Part shown: positions 57,262-64,000 of the stretch, piece by piece
How positions within the stretch are numbered: the first letter of the stretch is position 1
Layout: each line of letters starts with the position of its first letter
Assembly: GCF_907164915.1 (NCBI RefSeq)
Contig: NC_061870.1
Coordinates: forward strand, 231,501-295,500
Length of the DNA stretch: 64,000 bases
Origin: Impatiens glandulifera
Taxonomy: Eukaryota; Streptophyta; Magnoliopsida; Ericales; Balsaminaceae
Reading direction: 5' to 3'
The notes under the pieces: generated by a model
What the model was told of the DNA's origin: nothing
The model's database searches: none
What the model saw: the letters and a program-made list of their open reading frames with translations, nothing else
Program-made: the position numbers and the translations under genes

Positions 57262-58845
57262 CCCAATACCAGTTAAACCATATATGACAGTCAATCTTTG
57301 TGAGTTTGATATTTTTTAACGTGTTATCTTATAATTTGAAGTTTTCATAATTCTAATATATGTTGTTATTTTTAGGATCCCTTCCAGTCTTCATCAACCT
57401 ATCCCATTGACTACTATAGAGATAGGGTGATTCTACAAGTGAAGAAAGCATGGGATATGCGGAGATACAAGAACAAGAAGAATTACATCAACCCACATAC
57501 TGGCGATTAGGAGAGAATCAAACTAAAACCTCCTCCTGAATTTTACTTCAAAGATTGAAATTATCTCCTTGACCATTACTACTTCACGGTTGAATTTAAG
57601 GTATAGTATTCATTTATATTTCATTATATATTTAATCGACTATTAACTAATAACTATACATATCTTATAATTACAGAAAAGTGTATAACCAACGCCGACA
57701 ACAGATCAAAATTTGTATACACCCACCACACCAGCAGCAGGCCATTTTCGCAAGTGGAGCGACATATGGTAAGTTTTAGTAAAAGTATTAAAATTTCATA
57801 ATATCTAATAGATGATATGTATGTTATTTGTACACGAGAGAGAGATGGAACACCACTAGTCATGTATACTTCTTCCTAAAACTGCATACTATGAGAGCAA
57901 ACATCAAAGATCCGACTCTTGTGTGTTCTCTGCAAGTTCAACAGGTCGTCGTAAGTTGTAATAATTTATATCATTTTAGTTTTGTATGTCTAATTAAGTT
58001 TAAAATTACTAATAATATTGTAAATAATTGTAGAGTGTGACGAGTGAGCGGCTAACAGAAAGCCCAAAAATATCATTATTTGAGGTGTATGAGGCTGCTC
58101 TAGGACCGCTGGCACACAGTAGTGATTGACGTAGATTTGAGATTTTTGTACTAGTACTAAATTAATTTGAGGATTTTGAAACTTGGAATTGATTTTTATT
58201 TATGAATGTTTTTTTGCTATGAATGGTCTTTTTTTGCTAATAGTAGTACAACAACATATGAAACAGGTTTAATAAAATCAAAAAAATTCCAAAACTTGAG
58301 ATAAGCATTATCAATGTCGGTGTTAGGAAGTGTCAACGTTGATAAAAAATAATATTAATGTCGGCGTTGGGTAATGCTGATATTAATAAGAGAACCATAA
58401 AATTTAGAACAACCAGAGAGAAACGATTATCAATTTCAGCGTTAAGGAGAGTCGATATTGATAAAGATCGATAATAATGTCAGCGTTAAGGAAGAACCGA
58501 CGTTGATAAAGAATGATATTATCATCGGCGTTAGGTTAAAGTTGACGTTGATAAATAACGATATCAACGTCGACTCTCCTCCCTTAATGTCGACGTTAAT
58601 ATCGTTTTTCATCAATGATGGCTCTCCTCTTCTAACACTGACATTAATAATCAAATCATAAAGGATTATTAATGTCGGAGTTAAGGGATAATCGCCATGG
58701 TTAAAAATCATAATCTTTTAAAGACCAAATCTATAGTGTTAACGGTCGACGACTTCATTCGTCGACGCTAATAAATATTAACGTCGGCATTTGGGCTTTT
58801 AACGATGACTTGTGTCATCTCTAATAGTGTTTTGTTCCACTAGTG
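57262..58845 (+). mobile_element. CACTA-B, 3' end fragment of the CACTA-A family
   Basis: From about 57262 the plus strand matches the reverse complement of CACTA-A's 3' part (from about 31330 leftward), including AGTTTAACCATATATGACAG and AACGTGTTATCTTATAA. Coding traces: SYPIDYYRDRVILQ-like, MRRYKNKKNYINPHTGD followed by a stop, PPPEF (57400-57560), DPTLVCSLQVQQVVVS, FEVYEAALGPLAHSS (58085-58130). It ends with subterminal repeats and the terminus TTCCACTAGTG at 58845. The 5' part is missing, replaced by the gypsy relic. Confidence 0.83.
58310..58800. repeat. CACTA-B subterminal repeats
   Basis: Many GTCGACGTTAATA, GTCAGCGTTAAGGA and ATCAACGTCGAC words in both orientations, the same core as in CACTA-A. 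The open frames on both strands here (58442-58711) are repeat by-products. Confidence 0.85.
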
Positions 58846-58885
58846 TCTCTTTTTCACTATTAAAATTTATTATATATATATATAT

Positions 58886-59108
58886 TGTTATGAACGAATA
58901 ATACAAAGAACAAGAGAGAGTCAAGGGAGAGATTCTTATTACTTATCGAATGAGTCACCTTACAACATACCATACATGTCCTATTTATAGGACTAAAAAC
59001 AAAGCGTAATAAATATAAAATACGAAATGAAAGGTCTTTATTAATGATGAAATATGAAAGACAATAGGTCATACATAATGACATTCATTTATTATTATAT
59101 TTATAATA
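58886..59108 (-). repeat. 3' LTR of copia-2 (about 223 bp)
   Basis: Starts TGTTATGAACG on the plus strand and ends TTTATAATA next to the purine tract CAGGGGGAG (minus strand, 59109-59117). The outermost base pair on that side appears mutated (TA instead of CA). It contains CCTATTTATAGG near 58980-58991. Confidence 0.8.
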
Positions 59109-59243
59109 CTCCCCCTGTGATGCCATTTGCATACGGCCTCATTAAAAACCTTACTAGGAGAACTCAGTGGGATAAAACCACAGTGAAGGGAAAAATAGTG
59201 TAGTACGTAGGCTTAGTGGGATTATACTCCCCTCTTTGTAACA

Positions 59244-62200
59244 TCAATTTATACTCTTGAATCTCAGCATGCCAATTTTATACACTAGCTTTTCAAAAGT
59301 CGTAGTAAGCAATCCCTTTGTAAATAGATCTACTAGATTATCTGATGAACGAATTTGATGAACATCAACATCACCTTTCTTCGTGAGATCATGAGTGAAA
59401 AAGAATTTTGGTGATATGTGTTTCGTTGTATCGCCTTTAATATATCCTTCCTTTAATTGTGCAATACAAGAAACATTATCCTCGTATAAAATTGTTGGAG
59501 AATTCTTATTTACTGATAAACCACATGATTCCCAAATGTGATGCATAATTGATCTCAACCACACACATCCTCGACTTGCTTCATGAATAGATATGATCTC
59601 TGAATGATTTTTAGATGTAGAGATAATTGTTTGTTTCATAGATCTCCATGATATAGCTGTACCACTTTATGTGAATACGTAACCCGTTTGAGACCTACAA
59701 TTATGAGGAATCCGTGTACCCAATCAATTCATCTTCACATACATATGGATAATATAATCCCATATCCATAGTTCCTTGAAGGTACCGAAAAATATGTTTA
59801 ACTCCATTCCAATGTCTCTTTGTCGGTGAAGAACTATATCTCCTAATAAATTTACTACAAATGATATATCGGATCTAGTATGACTAGTTAGATACATTAA
59901 CGCTACAATAACACTAAAATATGGTACTTATGAAGCAATTAATTCTTCATCACTCATACGAGGTCGAAATGGATCTTTATTTACATCAAGTGATGTGCTT
60001 TATCCATAAAAAATCTTTTTAGTACTTTTTATGTATAAATAGATTGATGGACAAAAATTCCATTCTCTAAATAATCAAGTTGCAAGCAAATACATAACTT
60101 TGTTTTTCCCGATATCTTTCATCTTAAATTATTTCTTAAGATAATCAATTGTTTCAGATAGTTCATCTGTTGTTCCAATAATATTCAGATCGTTCACATA
60201 AATTACAATTAATAAAAATTATCATCCATATCTCTTGATAAACACACATGAACATATTGGATCATTTTGAAATCCATTCTTTAACAAATATTTACTAATA
60301 CGTTTATACCATATACATTCAGATTTTTTTAATCCATATAGAGATCTGCATAATTTACCCGAGTAAAGGTCTCGACGATCTGAAATACATGCTTCAGACA
60401 TTTTAAATCATTTAGGGAGTTTCTTGTATATGTTGTTCTCAAGAGACATATAAATATGCCGTAACAACATCCATTAATCTCATATGCAACTTATTGTGTA
60501 TTGATAAATTTATCAAATATATAAATGTTATTGCATCCACCACAAGAGAATATGTCTTCTCATAATCAATACCATGTCTTTGCGAGAATCCATGGGTTAC
60601 AAGTCGTTCCTTATATTTGACAATTTCATTCTTCTCATTTCTTTTTCTTATAAATACCCATATAAAACAGATCGGTTTAATACCTTCAGGGTACGGAGGA
60701 CATGTCCAAAATTTTTATATTTTGTGAGCGATTTTAATTCAGCTTCAATCGCATATTTCCATTTTGGCCAACCATTTCTCCGTCTGCATTCTTCTATAGA
60801 CTTTGGTTCAAGATCCTCATCTTCATTAACAATATCACATGCTATAGCATATGAAAATTTTTCATCGATGTCAATTTCATTTCGATTCGATCTTTTTCCA
60901 GTCAAAACATAGTTTATAAAGTACTTGTAATTCCTTAGAATCATTTTTTTGATGACTAGGTACTCTCTTAGAGTAATTTTTTCCTCAATTTGAGCTTCTT
61001 TTCTTTTTCGAGGATTTTAATCTTTGGAACTGACTAGTCTACCACGCTTCACTTGAATTTTAGGCTCGTTAGCAGTAATGAGTTGTCCTTCAAGGACATC
61101 AATCATAATTGGAGTATTTATCGTTGGCATATAGGACTTTGTAACTTTCATAGGGTCAATAAAAGTATCTGGAAATTGATTTGCTAAAATTTTCAAGTGA
61201 ATAATTTTCTGAACTTCAAGTTCAGATTGCTTTGTACGATGATCATAATGAGCTAATGATAACTCATGCCAGATTATTTCCCTTTTCAACTGCTTATTTT
61301 CTCCTTTTAATGTTGGAAATATAATTTTATCAAATGACAATCGACAAATTGTGCCGTGAAAATCACCTGTCAATGGCTTAAGATATTTAATTATAGATGG
61401 TGATTCATATCCAACATATATCCCCAATCTCCTTTGAGGTCCCATCTTTGTGCGTTATAGTGAAGCAATTGGCACATATACTGCATATCCGAAAATTCTT
61501 AGATGAAATATTTGGTTCCTGACCATAAACCATTTCTAAAGGGGAGACTTCATTATAATTTGTGGGTCTGATACAAATTAATATTACCGCATGTAAAATA
61601 GTATGTCCCCAAACTTGTATTGGAAGTTTCGTTTTCATAAGCAATTGCCCTGCAATTAATTGAAGACGTTTTATCAATGACTCTACAAGGCCATTTTTTG
61701 TGTGAACATGTGCTACTGGATGTTCAATACTTATCCCAATTGACATAAAATAATTATTAAAAGCTTGTGAGGTGAATTCTCCAGCATTATCAACACGAAA
61801 AAATTGAATTAAATAGTCTGGGAAGTGAGCTTTTAATTTGATAATTTGAGCAAGCAATCTCGTAAATGCTTGATTACGAGTTGATAATAAACACACATGT
61901 GACTATCTTGTTGATGCGTTAATTAATGTCATAAAAAATCTGAATGGTCCACATGGTGGATAGGCCCACATATATCACCTTGTATTCTTTCAAGAAAATT
62001 TAAGGGTTCAACCCTAATTTTAGATGGTGATGGCCTTATTATTAACTTCCCTTGTGAAATAGTAGCACAAGAAAATTTTCATTGGGTAGAAAAATCTTTT
62101 GGTTTTCAGTGAATACCCACATGAATGATTAATTAATCTTCGCATCATAGTAGCTCCAAGATGTCCCAATCTATCATGGCATGTAATAAAATTATTTTGA

Positions 62201-62700
62201 TTGACAAACTTCTGGTTTATAACCACATGTACTTCACCAACACTAATGTTTGTGAGATATAATCTAGAAGACACTACGAGTAATTTTTCTAAGAAACATA
62301 TTTTACCCGAGATGATACTTGTGATAGATAAATATTCTTTATTACTTTCATTTGAAGTTTCAATGTGATATCCATTTCTGCGAATATCCTTAAAACTCAA
62401 CAAGTTTCTTTGAGACTTGGACGAATATAAAACATTATGAACAGAAATATTTGTTCCTCTGGGTAATATTAAATTTTCTCTACCGGAGCCTTCAATAATT
62501 TTTGAACTACTTGATATCGTATTCACGCATGTCTCATTTATCACCAAAGAATTAAAAACCTATGGCTTTTCAAAATAGTATGTGTTGATGCACTGTCTAC
62601 GAGACAACTACATTTTTCATTCATCAAGTATTCGCTTCCAGGAATATTCACTTTTTCATTAAATAAAATAAATATTAATAATAAACGAATACATGAACCG
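59244..62700 (-). pseudogene. copia-2 pol, decayed
   Basis: Right to left: protease CLVDSASTHTILKS (about 62605-62575); 62547-62020 with NVLYSSKSQRNLLSFKDIR and the pre-integrase CHDRLGHLGATMMRRLI; integrase 61896-61405 with RVDNAGEFTSQ and KNGLVESLIKR; linker with GRLVSSKD (61040); RT start GWPKWKYAIEAELKSL (60770); RT active site IYVNDLNIIG (about 60215-60185), where the second-last Asp of the usual D-D pair position is Asn; RNase H end 59639-59244 (SEIISIHEASRGCVWLR, YEDNVSCIAQLKEGYIKGD, LVDLFTKGL). Several frameshifts and stops between 59640 and 60560. Not functional. Confidence 0.9.
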
Positions 62701-62761
62701 ATAATAATAATTCAAAAGCAGAATTAAATTAAATATAGTCTCGATAAAATATATGTTTTAA

Positions 62762-62784
62762 TTATTATTATTATTACTATTACT

Positions 62785-62816
<32 letters not shown>

Positions 62817-62823
62817 TATATAT
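62762..62823. repeat. TTA/TAT trinucleotide and (TA)n microsatellite inside copia-2
   Basis: ATTATTATTATTACTATTAC, then a TA run. It lies between the protease and zinc-knuckle coding parts, so it expanded or inserted after the element died. The surrounding 62640-62940 has no coding signal. Confidence 0.9.
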
Positions 62824-62954
62824 TTAGAAAATTTTATTAAAAATTATACAAGAAACACAAATATCCAATGATCCCATTCTAATTTTCATGCTCGACAAGA
62901 AAATCGGCTACATCAAATTGGGAGAAATCATCGAGACCAAAAGTTATTTTATCA

Positions 62955-63889
62955 TCACCGGAAGTCGAAGCCAAGTTGGTCTCCATTATCATTATTTTTA
63001 TCATTGAAAACAAAGTTGGTCTCTATGGACCCTCTTTTTAGAGACGCTTGATAAAGATCGTTAAAATGTTTTGGCGTACGACAGGTACGCGACCAATGAC
63101 CATTCATACCGCAACGATAACATTTTTTCCACATTCTTATTAATTTGATCCCTTTTATTATCATGTATTTCTTTATTGTACTTCTCTTTTTTCATATGAC
63201 CACCACCTTGTCCACGACCATTTATGCGGGAATGACCTGAAAAATGACCGCGGCCACGACCAAGATGTTGCCCTCTATAATTATATGATGTCACATTCAA
63301 TTCAGGGAATAAAGTCGATCTAGTTGGACGGGCCTCATGATTTTTCATTAAAAGCTCATTATTCTGTCCGACCAATAATAGACATGATATCAATTCAGAA
63401 TACTTTTAAAATCCTTTTGCACAATACTAATTCTTTAGGAGCACATTCAATGCATGGAAAGTGGAGAATATTTTCTCTAATATATCTCCATTAGAAATAA
63501 TTTCTCCACATAGTTTGAGTTTAGAATTAATCTGAAATAATGCCGAATTATATTCACTCACCGATTTAAAATCTTGAAGGCATAAATGAAGCCATTGAAA
63601 TTGAGCTTTTGTAAGAATGATCATTTTAAATGATCGTACCTTTCTTTCAGATTGTTTCATAGGACCAATGGATCTTTCACTATGAGATACTCAATTTTTA
63701 AACCTTTGTGAAGATGAAGACAAAGGAAAGTCATTGCTTTGGCCTTATCTTGGCCGGTGGTGTTTTTATCTTGATAGTATTTCCAAGACCATTGGCGTCA
63801 AGATGAATTTCAACATTCAGAATCCATGAAAGGTAATTCTTTCTGGTGATGTCAAGAGCCATGAACTCCAATTTCATGCGTTTCGACAT
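62955..63889 (-). pseudogene. copia-2 gag, decayed
   Basis: Begins near the ATG at 63889 (MSKRMKLEFMALDITRKNYL, then WILNVEIHLDANGLGNTI) with stops and a frame change before 63660. Capsid part 63660-63427 (QWLHLCLQDFKSVSEYNSAL, LKLCGEIISNGDILEKIFS); Gly/Arg-rich GRGRGHFSGHSRINGRG (about 63260-63215); zinc knuckle CYRCGMNGHWSRTC (about 63125-63085). Upstream 63890-64000 is leader sequence; no LTR or primer site was seen. Confidence 0.87.
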
Positions 63890-64000
63890 GAAATTTGAGA
63901 TAAAATAAATTAGTTGATGAAGGTGCCTCCTTCAAGTTGACGAACTTGAAGGCCTAATAAGAAGCTTATCTCCCCCATCATACTCATCTCGAATTTATCT

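Larger units (their letters stand above)
58886..64000 (-). mobile_element. Ty1/copia retrotransposon copia-2, decayed, cut by the window edge
   Basis: 3' LTR at 58886-59108, then RNase H, RT, integrase, protease and gag in order on the minus strand up to the gag start near 63889. The 5' LTR is beyond 64000 or lost. Nearly every domain is split by frameshifts. It belongs to a different copia lineage from copia-1 (protease box DSAS rather than D-L-G-A-S; short LTR). Confidence 0.92.

Noticed and set aside
29462..58845. A single giant 29-kb CACTA element spanning both CACTAGTGGAA ends
   Set aside because: The outside trinucleotides differ (TAA vs TCT) and both ends carry the same gene-3' segment in opposite orientation. 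The left end pairs better with 48515, where TAA matches and the outer TNP2 frame resumes.
1..64000. tRNA or rRNA genes
   Set aside because: The only tRNA-like strings seen are the TGGTATCAGAGC-type primer-binding sites of LTR elements; no cloverleaf or rRNA sequence was recognised by eye.

Overview
The window is nuclear DNA of a flowering plant, almost certainly a eudicot. The evidence is spliced GT-AG gene structure, strong A+T bias in non-coding DNA, plant-specific protein families (EDR4-like DUF3133, DUF1985, FAR1-like, MULE, TNP2), and retrotransposons primed by initiator-methionine tRNA. A second ORF in one retroelement resembles, from memory only, predicted proteins of Gesneriaceae/Lamiales. 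That is a weak hint of an asterid. There are no bacterial genes.

Only one gene looks intact: an ENHANCED DISEASE RESISTANCE 4-like gene on the minus strand (8821-12560, five coding exons, 564 aa when spliced). The rest is transposon fossils and A+T-rich spacer.

Layout. 1-2410: pyrimidine-rich repeats, a roughly 30-bp minisatellite and a 210-bp tandem duplication. 2650-3235 (-): C-terminal relic of a FAR1-like protein. 3720-7190: a Mutator-like element (MULE) whose two convergent genes, DUF1985 and MULE transposase, are cut where they meet. 7490-8570: A+T-rich spacer ending in a 39-nt A run. 8821-12560: EDR4-like gene. 12740-18440: A+T-rich DNA with at least one Tourist-like MITE.

18442-48570 and probably beyond is a nested set of transposons. 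The outer one, CACTA-1, begins at 18442. A Ty1/copia element (18879-23576, 5-bp target duplication CCGTC) sits in its 36-bp subterminal repeats. Its TNP2 transposase pseudogene runs leftward and is split at 29461/48516 by a second element, CACTA-A (29462-48515, target duplication TAA). CACTA-A's own TNP2 is split at 34280/44108 by a 9.8-kb non-autonomous LTR retrotransposon (34281-44107). That element has 2.1-2.2-kb LTRs packed with TTAGAC/GTCTAA palindromes, a gag gene and no pol. Instead of pol it has a second long ORF with its own TATA box, ending in an RGG-rich tail.

48600-64000: two LINE relics lying tail to tail (49230-50043 + and 50271-53730 -), a gutted Ty3/gypsy element (54553-57255 -), the 3' end of another CACTA of the CACTA-A family in the opposite orientation (57262-58845 +), and a decayed Ty1/copia element running off the right edge (58886-64000 -).

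All reading is by eye. Domain calls rest on motif recognition, not searches. Every mobile-element ORF here carries stops, frameshifts or lost catalytic residues, so no element looks autonomous.
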